Below are positions 1-8,150 of a stretch of DNA of 64,000 nucleotides, in pieces (the first letter of the stretch is position 1; every line of letters starts with the position of its first letter). This stretch comes from Prolixibacteraceae bacterium UBA6029 (GTDB lineage Bacteria > Bacteroidota > Bacteroidia > Bacteroidales > Prolixibacteraceae), in contig DIZL01000074.1 of assembly GCA_002429385.1 (NCBI GenBank), positions 43,054 to 107,053 on the forward strand. Direction: 5' to 3'. Both the position numbers and the translations under genes were made by a program. A model generated the notes under the pieces. The model was not told the DNA's origin. It worked only from the letters and a program-made list of their open reading frames with translations, and ran no database searches.

Positions 1-109
1 CGATATTGCTTTGCTGTCTGCGCAAGGCTTTTACCCGATTTCCCGAGCTGGTCAGCTCGTACAGTAAATGTGCTCCAACCAGCCCTGTTCCACCTGTTAC
101 CAAGATCAT
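1..109 (-). CDS. NAD-dependent epimerase/dehydratase family protein (N-terminus only)
   Basis: Reading the minus strand from an ATG at 109, the first 36 codons start MILVTGGTGLVGAHLLYEL, the glycine-rich first strand and helix of an NAD(P)-binding Rossmann fold of the extended short-chain dehydrogenase type. The rest of the gene lies outside the window, so substrate and length are unknown. The next gene on the same strand starts at 748, beyond an AT-rich repeat stretch. The fold is clear; the exact family is not. Confidence 0.8.
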   Translation of the reverse strand, partial: MILVTGGTGLVGAHLLYELTSSGNRVKALRRQQSNI

Positions 110-277
110 AATGTTTCTATTGTTTCTATTGTTTGGTTATTGAGTATTGTGTATTGAATATTGGTTATTGTTTCTTTTGTTTCTGTTTTTTGGTTATTGT
201 GTATTGAATATTGAGTATTGGTTATTGAGTTTCCGTAGTTTCAATTGTGTATCTCGTTTCTTCTGGCACTCCGAACT
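110..277. repeat. AT-rich degenerate direct repeats (TTGGTTATTG / GTGTATTGAATATTG)
   Basis: The gap between the epimerase fragment and the oxidase-fold gene is built from imperfect copies of short T-rich words: TTTCTATTG, GGTTATTG, and GTGTATTGAATATTG, the last seen twice about 50 bp apart. One open frame crosses it (147-491), but it is low-complexity and runs antisense into the neighbouring gene, so I read the stretch as non-coding repeat DNA. Confidence 0.55.
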
Positions 278-748
278 TCATTTCCTTACTTTCTTCCCAA
301 ACTCCTTGGCCGTCAGTTTGGTGATTGGAACCACAAGTACACCGACATTCCGTATAGCAGGAGCATTGAATTTGAACGAAAGATCGCTGTACTGGCTCAT
401 AAAATGTTTAAATAGCCGTTCCTTTTCTTCCACGTCCGTAATAATTTCAGCGGTTCCTTCCACTATCACAGATTTCGATTTTACCCGGTAGCTGCAGGCA
501 ACTTCTGCATCCTGCCAGGCCAGTTCTTCTCCCAGCGTCCAATTGATGCATACCTTTGGATTCTTCTTGATCGTTTCCCACATCCTTCCCGATTGGGCTG
601 AGTGAAGAATGACCCGGTCTCCGTCAATGGCAAAATTCAATGGCAAAACATAAGGGAAGCCGTCTTCAGACATGGCCACATAACAGGTCTTGCACTGTTT
701 CAGAATGGCGTCAATCTCTTCCCGGTCATGTATAAAATGTGTTCTCAT
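278..748 (-). CDS. Pyridoxamine 5'-phosphate oxidase-like FMN-binding split-barrel protein
   Basis: A 156-residue protein with the layout of the pyridoxamine-phosphate-oxidase-like/NimA group: an N-terminal helix (REEIDAILKQC), a strand pair (CYVAMSEDGFPYVLPLNF), then GDRVILHSAQSG and a KNPKVCINW segment typical of the flavin-binding barrel. Such proteins bind FMN (or haem/F420 in relatives) and reduce small molecules; the substrate cannot be told here. I chose the ATG at 748 rather than an upstream TTG at 778 because it follows AAGGAAATT and removes an overlap with dnaG. It starts 7 nt after the dnaG stop, so the two are probably co-transcribed. Confidence 0.8.
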   Translation of the reverse strand: MRTHFIHDREEIDAILKQCKTCYVAMSEDGFPYVLPLNFAIDGDRVILHSAQSGRMWETIKKNPKVCINWTLGEELAWQDAEVACSYRVKSKSVIVEGTAEIITDVEEKERLFKHFMSQYSDLSFKFNAPAIRNVGVLVVPITKLTAKEFGKKVRK

Positions 749-755
749 AATTTCC

Positions 756-2705
756 TTAGCTAATCGTCCTGAATCCAAGTAAGTCCGATAATTCTTTCAT
801 TACCTTCTTTAAATTCTGATATTGATTTATCGACTCCATCAACTTTTCTGCATCGTTGCTCTTGCTGGATTCGTTGATCTCGTGTTCGAGCTTTTTGAGC
901 ATCATTTTTACATTCCGAAGTTTATACTCCTGAACCAACTTTGGAACCAATAAAGATAACAAATCGCTTTCACTTTCTATGAATGCCCCTCCTTTGCTCC
1001 ATCGTTTGCTTTCAACATATTTCTCGGCCAACAGGTTGCTGGCATACTGACTGATTTCTGAATCGGGGTGTTGCGTGAAGAATTTAATTGGATCAAACTC
1101 TTTGTTCTCCAGATTTTCTTCCATGATCATCAAAATGTCCCTGACCCTTTTATTAATCGAAATCAGACCATCGGAATGCAGCTCATGCAACACATAATAC
1201 CCCACAGTGAATTTATTGACCTGGTGTGTTTCTTCATCCTCAAATTCAAAGGCCTCGTTGTGAAAATACTTCAGAAGGATGCGCATGATTTCCCGCTCTT
1301 CAGTCTCGAAAGGGTTGACAATTTTCTTTTCCGTAGCAGGAACTATCGGTTTGGAGGCCTGAATCTGAATCTCCTGAAGTTCTTTGCGTGTATGGTCTTC
1401 CGTTTGTTTATTCTGAATTTTCCGTATTTCTGAATACAAAACGGCTTCCTGTACATCCATCAGGCGGCTGCACTCCTTGATATATATGGTACGGGTGATG
1501 GCATCGGGAATAACCGAGATGGAATGTACGATTTCATTGATCAGACGTGCTTTCGAAACCGGATCGTCTTCAACTGTTTCCATCAGCAACTGTGTCTTGA
1601 ACTTGATAAAGTCGGTCTCCTTGCTTTTGATGTATTCGGTAAGCTCGCCGGCGCTCATAGAACGGGCAAACGAATCCGGGTCTTCTCCTCTCGGCAGAGG
1701 CAGCACCTTAACGTTGATTCCTTCTTCCAGTACCATGTCGATTCCGCGAAGCGAGGCCTTTATCCCTGCGTCATCCCCGTCGTATACGATCGTAATGTTT
1801 GGCGTAAAGCGCCTGATCAACCTGATCTGATCAATAGTCAGGGAGGTTCCTGAAGAGGCAACTACATTCTCAATTCCGGCCTGATGAAAAGACAGCACAT
1901 CCGTATACCCTTCAACCAGGTAGCATTTGTCGAGCTTGGTAATGTCCCGTTTAGCCTGATAAATACCGTATAACGTTCTCCCCTTATGATAGATTTCCGA
2001 CTCCGGAGAGTTTAGGTATTTGGCTACTTTTTTATCATTTGTAAGTGTTCTACCACCGAATGCGATCACGCGGCCTGCCACGTTGTGAATCGGGAAGATC
2101 ACCCTTCCGCCAAAGCGGTCACGTACCCAATCCTCGCGTTTGATCGTCAGACCGGTCTTCTCCAGGAAGTCCATCTTATAGCCTTCCCGTTGCGCAGCTT
2201 GTGTAAAAAGGTCTTTCCCGTCGGGGCAATAGCCAAGTTCAAATTTGGTAATGATGTCGTCACGGATACCCCGTTCACGCAGGTAACTTAACCCGATGGT
2301 GCGTCCTTCATTTTCCTTCTGCATAAACCGGCTGAAATACCTTTGGGCAAAAGCCGACACGATCATCATACTCTCGCGCTCGTCTTTCAGCGCCTTCTCT
2401 TCCTGCGATTCTTCCTTTTCTTCAATCTCGATATGAAACTTCCTGGCCAGCCATCGAAGCGCATCAGGATAACTGAGTTGCTCCAGTTCCATGATGAAAT
2501 TCACCGAGTTGCCACCCTTCCCGCAGCCAAAACATTTAAAAATCCCCTTGGCTGGTGAAACAGTGAATGAAGGTGTTTTCTCATTGTGAAAGGGGCACAG
2601 GCCCAGTTGATTGACACCCCTTTTTTTGAGGGTAACAAACTCTGAAACAACATCTGATATGTTGGCTGCATCTAATATTCGCTCGATGGTAGAAGGATCA
2701 ATCAT
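756..2705 (-). CDS. dnaG: DNA primase
   Basis: A 649-residue bacterial primase that makes RNA primers at the replication fork. The N-terminal CHC2 zinc finger uses C37, H40, C58 and C61 (CPFHNEKTPSF ... CFGCGKGG). The catalytic core follows, with the TOPRIM glutamate in LVEGYTDVLSF (about residue 265) and the acidic pair in IVYDGDDAG (about residue 310). The C-terminal ~200 residues are helical, as expected for the helicase-binding domain, and include a lysine/glutamate-rich linker near residue 440. Length is normal for the family. A -7-like box (TACCTTTG on the minus strand) lies only 6 bp before the ATG, so the mRNA may be nearly leaderless. Confidence 0.97.
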   Translation of the reverse strand: MIDPSTIERILDAANISDVVSEFVTLKKRGVNQLGLCPFHNEKTPSFTVSPAKGIFKCFGCGKGGNSVNFIMELEQLSYPDALRWLARKFHIEIEEKEESQEEKALKDERESMMIVSAFAQRYFSRFMQKENEGRTIGLSYLRERGIRDDIITKFELGYCPDGKDLFTQAAQREGYKMDFLEKTGLTIKREDWVRDRFGGRVIFPIHNVAGRVIAFGGRTLTNDKKVAKYLNSPESEIYHKGRTLYGIYQAKRDITKLDKCYLVEGYTDVLSFHQAGIENVVASSGTSLTIDQIRLIRRFTPNITIVYDGDDAGIKASLRGIDMVLEEGINVKVLPLPRGEDPDSFARSMSAGELTEYIKSKETDFIKFKTQLLMETVEDDPVSKARLINEIVHSISVIPDAITRTIYIKECSRLMDVQEAVLYSEIRKIQNKQTEDHTRKELQEIQIQASKPIVPATEKKIVNPFETEEREIMRILLKYFHNEAFEFEDEETHQVNKFTVGYYVLHELHSDGLISINKRVRDILMIMEENLENKEFDPIKFFTQHPDSEISQYASNLLAEKYVESKRWSKGGAFIESESDLLSLLVPKLVQEYKLRNVKMMLKKLEHEINESSKSNDAEKLMESINQYQNLKKVMKELSDLLGFRTIS

Positions 2706-2710
2706 TCCTG

Positions 2711-2718
2711 CAAAGGTA
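2711..2718 (-). promoter_or_regulatory. Candidate Bacteroidota -7 box for dnaG
   Basis: The minus strand reads TACCTTTG, matching TAnnTTTG, immediately upstream of the dnaG start at 2705. No clear -33 TTG was found at 19-21 bp, so support is partial. Confidence 0.35.
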
Positions 2719-2798
2719 AAAATTTAAATCCGGAGAAGCACATGATCGGGACTCCCCACATCGTATTTTCCTGATCAATTGTACCGGGAAGCCTGATC

Positions 2799-3281
2799 TT
2801 AAAACGAATTGCAAATCCTGATTTCTGAACTGATCACTTCTTCATTCGCACCAAGTTGTATGGTCCCTTCGAAGAAGCTTTCGCCATCGAGCAGATTGGG
2901 CATCAGTTCATGTACCAGTCCTTCCATGTCCAGATTAAAAATATTCAGTATGTCCACCCATTTCAACCGGCCCGGCAGTTTATTCTCCATGACCCCCGAA
3001 TATCGCGCCGACTCATACACAAAATAAATCACTGAAGTCTCTGTTTCCGCCTGAACGGTTTTAACCACACCGCGCAAGGTGGCTGTCGAAACTTCCATGC
3101 CGCTGGCTTCACGAATACTGCGGACTGCCGCCTCATTCGTATCTTCCAGCGCTCCGATGCTGCCTTTTATTCCTGAATGCAATCGTTTCTGCTTACCCTC
3201 TCCTGCTATCTGGTGAAGCAGGATATAATCCGTTTCATTATCAAAAAGAAACGATAAGGTCTGAATGGTTGAGTTGTTCAT
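2799..3281 (-). CDS. Nudix-like protein with degenerate catalytic box
   Basis: A 160-residue protein with the shape of a MutT/Nudix domain: an N-terminal strand (DYILLHQIAGEGKQKR), a loop-helix region around GSIGALEDTNEAAVRSIREA, and a C-terminal part ending in an FFEGTIQLG segment. The canonical box is Gx5Ex7REUxEExGU. Here the REU-EE part reads RSIREASGM, so the RE glutamate is Ser and the second E of EE is Ala; only one metal-ligand glutamate remains. It may bind nucleotides or act as a sensor rather than an efficient hydrolase. The ATG at 3281 follows AGGAAAC, so I prefer it over an upstream start at 3362. Confidence 0.65.
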   Translation of the reverse strand: MNNSTIQTLSFLFDNETDYILLHQIAGEGKQKRLHSGIKGSIGALEDTNEAAVRSIREASGMEVSTATLRGVVKTVQAETETSVIYFVYESARYSGVMENKLPGRLKWVDILNIFNLDMEGLVHELMPNLLDGESFFEGTIQLGANEEVISSEIRICNSF

Positions 3282-3428
3282 AGTTTCCTGAATAAATGAA
3301 TTGAGTTGACAATTGAATAAAACCTGTTTTCCGCTCAGGATTAATTGCCGAACGTATGTCAAAGATATTCATCTGAAGGTAAGAATTTTCATTTGAATAC
3401 AAACTTTCCTGATCATTCATTCATATCC

Positions 3429-3612
3429 CGAAGGGTAACGAACAGGTATTGCTCTATGAACCCTCTTTGGTTTGTGTATGTTTTGAGTAAGGTTTCTGTA
3501 AGGTTTCTGTATGTTGACATATAGAAACTTTATTATATCAAAATTCAAACCATGCAAATTATAAAAGGCCTTAGGCAGGCATTCATAGGGAGAGGGTTGT
3601 GCATTCGGGGAG
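3429..3612 (+). repeat. Dispersed ~185-bp intergenic repeat, copy A
   Basis: This stretch lies between the divergent Nudix-like and phosphoesterase genes. It shares a long, gap-poor match with 38211-38395: GGTAACGAA, GGTATTGCTC, TTTGGTTTGTGTATGTTTTG, tandem GTAAGGTTTCT units, ATATAGAAAC, ACCATGCAAATTATAAA and TTAGGCAGGC in the same order. It encodes no convincing protein. Both copies end 110-130 bp upstream of a gene on the same strand. Apart from a -7 box at 3707, I see nothing else in this ~460-bp gap. Confidence 0.8.
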
Positions 3613-3706
3613 GATAAGACAAAACTAATTATCTAAAGTTCCTTCAAATTAAATGGATTCTCCTGCAAGGATTAATCCGGTTCGATGGTGGCAAATGTTT
3701 AATTCG

Positions 3707-3714
3707 TATCTTTG
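3707..3714 (+). promoter_or_regulatory. -7 promoter box of the phosphoesterase operon
   Basis: TATCTTTG matches TAnnTTTG exactly, 29 bp before the ATG at 3743. It lies inside the longest open frame (from 3653), so translation must begin downstream of it. Confidence 0.5.
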
Positions 3715-3742
3715 GTTGTTATATTTTAATTGGTACATAAAA

Positions 3743-4654
3743 ATGAATTGGATGGATTTGGGAAGGAAATTACTTATAATGATCTGCATGGCTACCATTG
3801 GGCTATGTGTATCTCCAAGTCTGGGAGCAAAAGGGGTAAAGGTATCTGTGGTCCGGTTTGGGATCATGACAGACATTCATTATGCCGATCGTGAAATGGC
3901 AAAAGAGCGCTATTACCGGCAGTCGATGGTTAAGATGAAAGAAGCTATTGATACGATGAATCGGGAGAAGGTTGATTTTATCGTCGAGCTGGGCGATTTT
4001 AAAGATCAGGATCCGGTTCCGACCGAAAAGAAAACGCTGAAGTATCTGGCCGATATCGAGTCTGTATTCACGAAATTTAAAGGCCCGACCTATCATGTGA
4101 TGGGTAATCACGATACGGACGGTATCTCGAAGAGCCAGTTTATGAGCGAAATCCATAATACGGGCATTTCTCCGGAGAAGACGTATTATTCGTTCAATCA
4201 AAAAGGGATTCATTTTGTCGTCCTGGATGGCAATTATACCAAAGACGGCAAGGACTTTGATCATGGTACCTACCAGTGGGAGAGTCCATGGATCGCGGCC
4301 AAAGAGATGAAGTGGCTGAAAGAGGATCTGGATGCGGATCAGCTTCCCACGATCATCTTCGTTCACCAGCTGATCGACGATTCGAAAGAAATGAAGCGGA
4401 GTGTGCAGAATGCAGCGGCTGTCCGAAAGATACTGGAACATTCGGGAAAGGTACTGGCTGTTTTCGAGGGACATATTAATGCAGAAAAATACGATATAAT
4501 CAACAAGATTCATTATTATTCACTAATTTCAATGGTTGAAGGCAGCGGACCTGAGAACAACAGTTATGTGATTGTGGACGTGCATAAAAAGGGTGGGATG
4601 AAGGTTCACGGATTCCGCAGGGCGTCGAATGCGAAATTGGGGATTCAAGAATAA
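3743..4654 (+). CDS. Secreted calcineurin-like metallophosphoesterase
   Basis: About 303 residues. A hydrophobic signal segment near the start (LLIMICMATIGLCVSPSLGA) suggests export. The metallophosphoesterase motifs follow in order: DIHYAD (D-x-H), ELGDFKD (GD), MGNHDTD (GNHD), IIFVHQ, and a final FEGHIN (GHx), which together bind two metal ions. Members cleave phosphomonoesters or phosphodiesters; the substrate is unknown. The start at 3743 (or 3752) is preferred over the in-frame codon at 3653 because a promoter box lies between. It is followed after 6 nt by a sirtuin gene, and the three genes to 5964 form an operon. Confidence 0.88.
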   Translation: MNWMDLGRKLLIMICMATIGLCVSPSLGAKGVKVSVVRFGIMTDIHYADREMAKERYYRQSMVKMKEAIDTMNREKVDFIVELGDFKDQDPVPTEKKTLKYLADIESVFTKFKGPTYHVMGNHDTDGISKSQFMSEIHNTGISPEKTYYSFNQKGIHFVVLDGNYTKDGKDFDHGTYQWESPWIAAKEMKWLKEDLDADQLPTIIFVHQLIDDSKEMKRSVQNAAAVRKILEHSGKVLAVFEGHINAEKYDIINKIHYYSLISMVEGSGPENNSYVIVDVHKKGGMKVHGFRRASNAKLGIQE

Positions 4655-4660
4655 AATACA

Positions 4661-5350
4661 ATGAAGAAGAAGCTGGTTATTCTATCAGGAGCGGGCATGA
4701 GCCAGGAGAGCGGAATACGCACTTTCAGGGATATGGACGGATTGTGGGAAGAATATGATGTTAACGATGTGGCAACACCTGAAGCCTGGGAGCGGAACCC
4801 TGAACTGGTCATGAAGTTTTACAACGACCGCCGCAAACAATTGTACGAAGCAGAACCCAATGCCGGTCATAGGGGATTGGTTGATCTGGAAAAGGATTTC
4901 GAAGTTCAGATTATCACACAGAATATTGACGACCTGCACGAAAGGGCCGGCAGCAAAAAGGTTCTGCATTTACATGGGGAACTGAAAAAGGCGCGTAGCT
5001 CGGTTGATGAGTCACTGATTTACGACATTGATGGCTGGGAACTGAAATTTGGGGAGCTTTGTGCCAAAGGGAGCCAGTTACGTCCGTACATTGTCTGGTT
5101 TGGCGAGGCGGTTCCGAATATGGATCTGGCCATTCCAATGGTTGAAAGCGCCGATCTGCTGGTAGTCATCGGGACTTCACTGAATGTATACCCGGCTGCG
5201 GGACTACTAAATTACGCCAAACGGGGAACTCCCATTTATGTCATTGATCCTGAACGCCCAACGGTCTTTATCCGCAATGTATTGTATATTGTGGAGAAAG
5301 CGGGTAAGGGGGTTGAAATTCTGAAAGAAAAACTAAAAGAACAACTATGA
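4661..5350 (+). CDS. cobB: Sir2-family NAD-dependent protein deacylase (class III, zinc-less)
   Basis: A 229-residue sirtuin that removes acyl groups from lysine using NAD+. It shows GAGMSQESGIRTFRD (residues 10-24), TQNIDDLHERAG, catalytic His105 in HLHGEL, and VVIGTSLNVYPAAG. Y54 and R57 (FYNDRR) occupy the positions that bind succinyl/malonyl groups in CobB and SIRT5, so desuccinylase activity is likely. The four zinc cysteines are missing: the segment after HLHGEL has one Cys only. It sits 6 nt after the phosphoesterase and overlaps the next gene by 4 nt, so all three are translationally linked. Confidence 0.92.
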   Translation: MKKKLVILSGAGMSQESGIRTFRDMDGLWEEYDVNDVATPEAWERNPELVMKFYNDRRKQLYEAEPNAGHRGLVDLEKDFEVQIITQNIDDLHERAGSKKVLHLHGELKKARSSVDESLIYDIDGWELKFGELCAKGSQLRPYIVWFGEAVPNMDLAIPMVESADLLVVIGTSLNVYPAAGLLNYAKRGTPIYVIDPERPTVFIRNVLYIVEKAGKGVEILKEKLKEQL

Positions 5351-5964
5351 AACACATTTATCTGATCCTGTTTTTGCTGACCGTTACGAGTGTATTCTCC
5401 TATGCCCAGCGTTTTGAAGGCGGAGTGCTTGGCGGATTGAATGCCTCTCAGGTGGATGGGGATACATACAGCGGATATAAGAAGCCCGGAGTCGTTATCG
5501 GCGGGTATGTTCAAACCAATTTGTCGCAAACGGTCTTTGTGGCAATGGAACTCAAATTCGCACAGAAAGGCAGCCGTCATGTGGATTCCTTAGCTGTTGA
5601 CGGAAGAAAGAAATACATCATGCGTCTGAACTATGCAGAAATGCCCGTCTATCTTGGGTTCAGAACCAATGATAAAATATCCCTGCTGGTTGGTCTCTCA
5701 CCGGGTTACCTGATTAGCGGCACTGAATACGATGATTACGGGAAATTCGTCGCTCAGGATCAGCATCCTTTTAATGCAATCGATTTAGAGGCGATGCTGG
5801 GATTCAGGTTTCAGATCACCAAGCGCATATTTATTGATTTACGGGGAGCCTATTCCATAACCCCCATTCGTAGAAGAATACCCGATATTACATTGTATTA
5901 CTGGAGATCCAATCAGTTCAATAATTTACTTAATACGACTGTACTGTACAGGCTGGATTTCTAA
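5347..5964 (+). CDS. Outer-membrane beta-barrel (porin-family) protein
   Basis: A 205-residue protein with a cleavable signal peptide (LILFLLTVTSVFSYAQ, cleavage after AQ) and alternating amphipathic strands: GGVLGGLNASQVDGD, VVIGGYVQTNLSQ, FVAMELKFAQKGS, LNYAEMPVYLGFRTN, SLLVGLSPGYLISG. It ends in a hydrophobic strand with a terminal phenylalanine (VLYRLDF), as in the OMP_b-brl_2 group of Bacteroidota. It is a small outer-membrane barrel of unknown function. Its ATG overlaps the sirtuin stop. Confidence 0.88.
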   Translation: MKHIYLILFLLTVTSVFSYAQRFEGGVLGGLNASQVDGDTYSGYKKPGVVIGGYVQTNLSQTVFVAMELKFAQKGSRHVDSLAVDGRKKYIMRLNYAEMPVYLGFRTNDKISLLVGLSPGYLISGTEYDDYGKFVAQDQHPFNAIDLEAMLGFRFQITKRIFIDLRGAYSITPIRRRIPDITLYYWRSNQFNNLLNTTVLYRLDF

Positions 5965-6001
5965 GATAATCAGGGAAGAGGAAAGAGGAAGCGCCTCGGA
6001 G

Positions 6002-6027
6002 CGTCATCCTGAACTTGTTTCAGGATC
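6002..6027. repeat. 26-bp palindromic dispersed repeat (copy 1)
   Basis: The segment is an imperfect palindrome around ATCCTGAA-CTTG-TTTCAGGAT. A diverged copy in the opposite orientation lies at 50617-50642 inside a primase gene. It sits just downstream of the outer-membrane protein gene and could also act as a weak terminator, though no T-run follows. Confidence 0.6.
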
Positions 6028-6106
6028 CCCCCAAGGTATGCCCAGCCCTCTATCTTCGGACAAAAAAGCTTATATGTGTTTAGTTTGAAATTTATTATCT
6101 TTGTAA

Positions 6107-6292
6107 ATGGGATCTAAATTTATAAAAGAAATAACCGTCAATAAGGGAAAGTCCATACAAAATAAAGGCATAGAGGAGGCTCCGATTGAATGGGCAGAGA
6201 TGAGTCCTTCCATTGATGACTTTACCGGTATCTGGGATGACCGGACTATTACGCTCAATGATATCCGAAACAAAGGATGGAAAAGGGAATAG
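6107..6292 (+). CDS. Small hypothetical protein, possibly antitoxin-like
   Basis: A 61-residue acidic-to-mixed protein. Its C-terminal half (EWAEMSPSIDDFTGIW, then TLNDIRNKGWKR) resembles the tails of small antitoxin-type proteins in Bacteroidota, recalled from memory and not confirmed. No toxin gene (PIN or RelE type) follows. A TATCTTTG box lies at 6096-6103, only 3 bp before the ATG, so either the transcript is leaderless or translation starts later. From 6293 to 6411 I see nothing. Confidence 0.4.
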   Translation: MGSKFIKEITVNKGKSIQNKGIEEAPIEWAEMSPSIDDFTGIWDDRTITLNDIRNKGWKRE

Positions 6293-6411
6293 GAAGACTT
6301 GGTGAAACTTTGTGATTTGGAGCCTTGGTGGCAATTTTAGGAGAAAGGAAATCAATCCCTTAGATTTAGAATTATGCTTACGAAGATGAATGTTTAACTA
6401 TACCTAAACCA

Positions 6412-7761
6412 ATGACAACCAAGCTGATTACAACCTTCTTGCTGCTTAGTACACTCTTAACGTCATGTTCTGTTCAGGAGAAGAAGACGGAGGTAAGTGA
6501 TGAAATGATACGCGCGGAATTGTCTGAAACACTGAACAAAGGAATCCTTGATATTTGGTATCCACGCACGATTGACAGTATTTACGGAGGTTTCCTGAGC
6601 GATTTCGATTACAAGTGGGAGATGAAAGGCCAGCAGAATAAGATGATCGTTACTCAGGCGCGGCATGTATGGACCTGTTCAACGGTCGCTGAGTTTTATC
6701 CTGAGAAGAAAGCTTATTACCTTAAGATTGCCGGTCACGGGGTACGATTCCTGAAAGATAAGATGTGGGATAAGAAACTGGGGGGTTTCTACAAACTGGT
6801 CGACCGGGAAGGAAATCCAATTGTGATGGGCAAAGACCAGCGGATCATGAAAGATGCTTACGGAAATGCCTTTGCCATCTATGGCTTGTCAGCCTATGTG
6901 CGTCAGACAAATGATACTTCAGCCCTCAACCTGGCTAAGAAAACATTCTACTGGCTCGATAAACACAGCTATGATCCTCAGTATGGAGGCTATTTCCAGT
7001 TTCTGGAAGCGGACGGTACACCACTGAAAAATGGCTTTAAAGGAGCACCTGCCAAAGAGCAGAACAGCTCTATCCATTTGCTCGAGGCCTTGGGTGAATT
7101 GTATAAGGTATGGCCCGATCCGCTGGTGAAGGAGCGTTTGCTGATGATGCTGGGATTGATCCGCGACAAGATTACAACCTCCAAAGGCTATCTGCAGCTT
7201 TCCCTGAATCAGGATTGGTCACCCCTATCCTTTCGGGATTCCACAGAAGCAGTCAGGAAGAAACGATGGGTCCTGGATAATATTTCATACGGGCATGATG
7301 TCGAGACGGCTTACCTGATGCTCGAAGCTTCAGAAATAGCAGGTTTGAAAAACGATACACTGACCCTGCGTAAGGCAAAGAAGATGGTAGACCATGCAAT
7401 AGACACCGGGTGGGACAAATCGGTCGGGGGATTTTACGAAGCGGGTTATTATTTCAAGGGGCAGGACACGGTAACCATCATTAAAGATACCAAGAACTGG
7501 TGGGCTCAGGCCGAAGGACTGAACACGTTCCTGATGATGTCGGAGCTTTTCCCCAATGACAAGCATCATTACAAGTCGCTTTTCCGAAAGGAATGGGAAT
7601 ATATCGACACCTACCTGATTGATCATGAGCACGGTGACTGGTATCCGAACGGCATCGATAAAGAGCCCGGAGAAAAGTGGGCCATGAAGGCTCAGATCTG
7701 GAAGTGCAATTATCATACTTCGCGTTCGATGATGAATTGCCTGAAACGCCTGAGACACTGA
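6412..7761 (+). CDS. AGE-family epimerase/isomerase lipoprotein
   Basis: A 449-residue protein with a lipoprotein signal (LLLSTLLTSC, lipid on Cys19) followed by an (alpha/alpha)6-barrel of the N-acylglucosamine 2-epimerase family. Landmarks are ARHVWTCSTVAEFYP, AYGNAFAIYGLSAYVRQT, NSSIHLLEALGELY, YGHDVETAYLMLEA, KNWWAQAEGLNT and KCNYHTSRSMMNCL, carrying the His and Arg residues of the sugar pocket. Family members epimerise N-acetylglucosamine or cellobiose, or isomerise mannose; location on the envelope suggests action on imported oligosaccharides. The exact substrate is not readable. Confidence 0.88.
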   Translation: MTTKLITTFLLLSTLLTSCSVQEKKTEVSDEMIRAELSETLNKGILDIWYPRTIDSIYGGFLSDFDYKWEMKGQQNKMIVTQARHVWTCSTVAEFYPEKKAYYLKIAGHGVRFLKDKMWDKKLGGFYKLVDREGNPIVMGKDQRIMKDAYGNAFAIYGLSAYVRQTNDTSALNLAKKTFYWLDKHSYDPQYGGYFQFLEADGTPLKNGFKGAPAKEQNSSIHLLEALGELYKVWPDPLVKERLLMMLGLIRDKITTSKGYLQLSLNQDWSPLSFRDSTEAVRKKRWVLDNISYGHDVETAYLMLEASEIAGLKNDTLTLRKAKKMVDHAIDTGWDKSVGGFYEAGYYFKGQDTVTIIKDTKNWWAQAEGLNTFLMMSELFPNDKHHYKSLFRKEWEYIDTYLIDHEHGDWYPNGIDKEPGEKWAMKAQIWKCNYHTSRSMMNCLKRLRH

Positions 7762-7830
7762 TTTCGTAAAAGAAATATTGCTTTTATTGAACAATAGGCT
7801 TATCTTTCGGCCTCTTAACTTACTAATTGA

Positions 7831-8145
7831 ATGAAACGTTCGTCAACAATAATCCTTGGGGCTGTATTGCTTGCAGCCATCAGCTCCTGTTCAGATCAGC
7901 CTAAGGAAAAGGATGAGTGGATCACCGGGGCCGATCACAACGGCAGAACACGTGATACCCTGATCAATAATCAGCAGTACCGGCATTACGGAATGGGATG
8001 GTTTCTCATTACCAATGGAGTGATAAATCCGGGAAGATATCAGCCCTCAACACTAGGCGAGATTCGCTCACCGGGGCATGTTCCTGCTCACATTCGCACG
8101 GGAGGTTTTGGCTCAACCGGACGAGGCTCATCAGCATCTGAATAA
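7831..8145 (+). CDS. Small lipoprotein, YgiB-like tail
   Basis: A 104-residue protein with a lipobox (LLAAISSC) and a glycine/serine-rich end containing RTGGFGSTGRGSS. In Escherichia coli the YgiB lipoprotein ends with a similar RGGFG motif and is encoded directly before YgiC, a glutathionylspermidine-synthase-like enzyme. The same order is seen here: the YgiC-like gene starts 5 nt after this stop. This is an inference from motif and position; the protein is much shorter than YgiB. Confidence 0.7.
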   Translation: MKRSSTIILGAVLLAAISSCSDQPKEKDEWITGADHNGRTRDTLINNQQYRHYGMGWFLITNGVINPGRYQPSTLGEIRSPGHVPAHIRTGGFGSTGRGSSASE

Positions 8146-8150
8146 ACCCT

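Noticed and set aside
147..491. Plus-strand open frame across the AT-rich repeats near the left edge.
   Set aside because: The protein is low-complexity at the start and then antisense to the oxidase-fold gene.
3803..4513. Antisense open frame opposite the phosphoesterase gene.
   Set aside because: It mirrors a well-supported metallophosphoesterase and has no ribosome site or family motifs.
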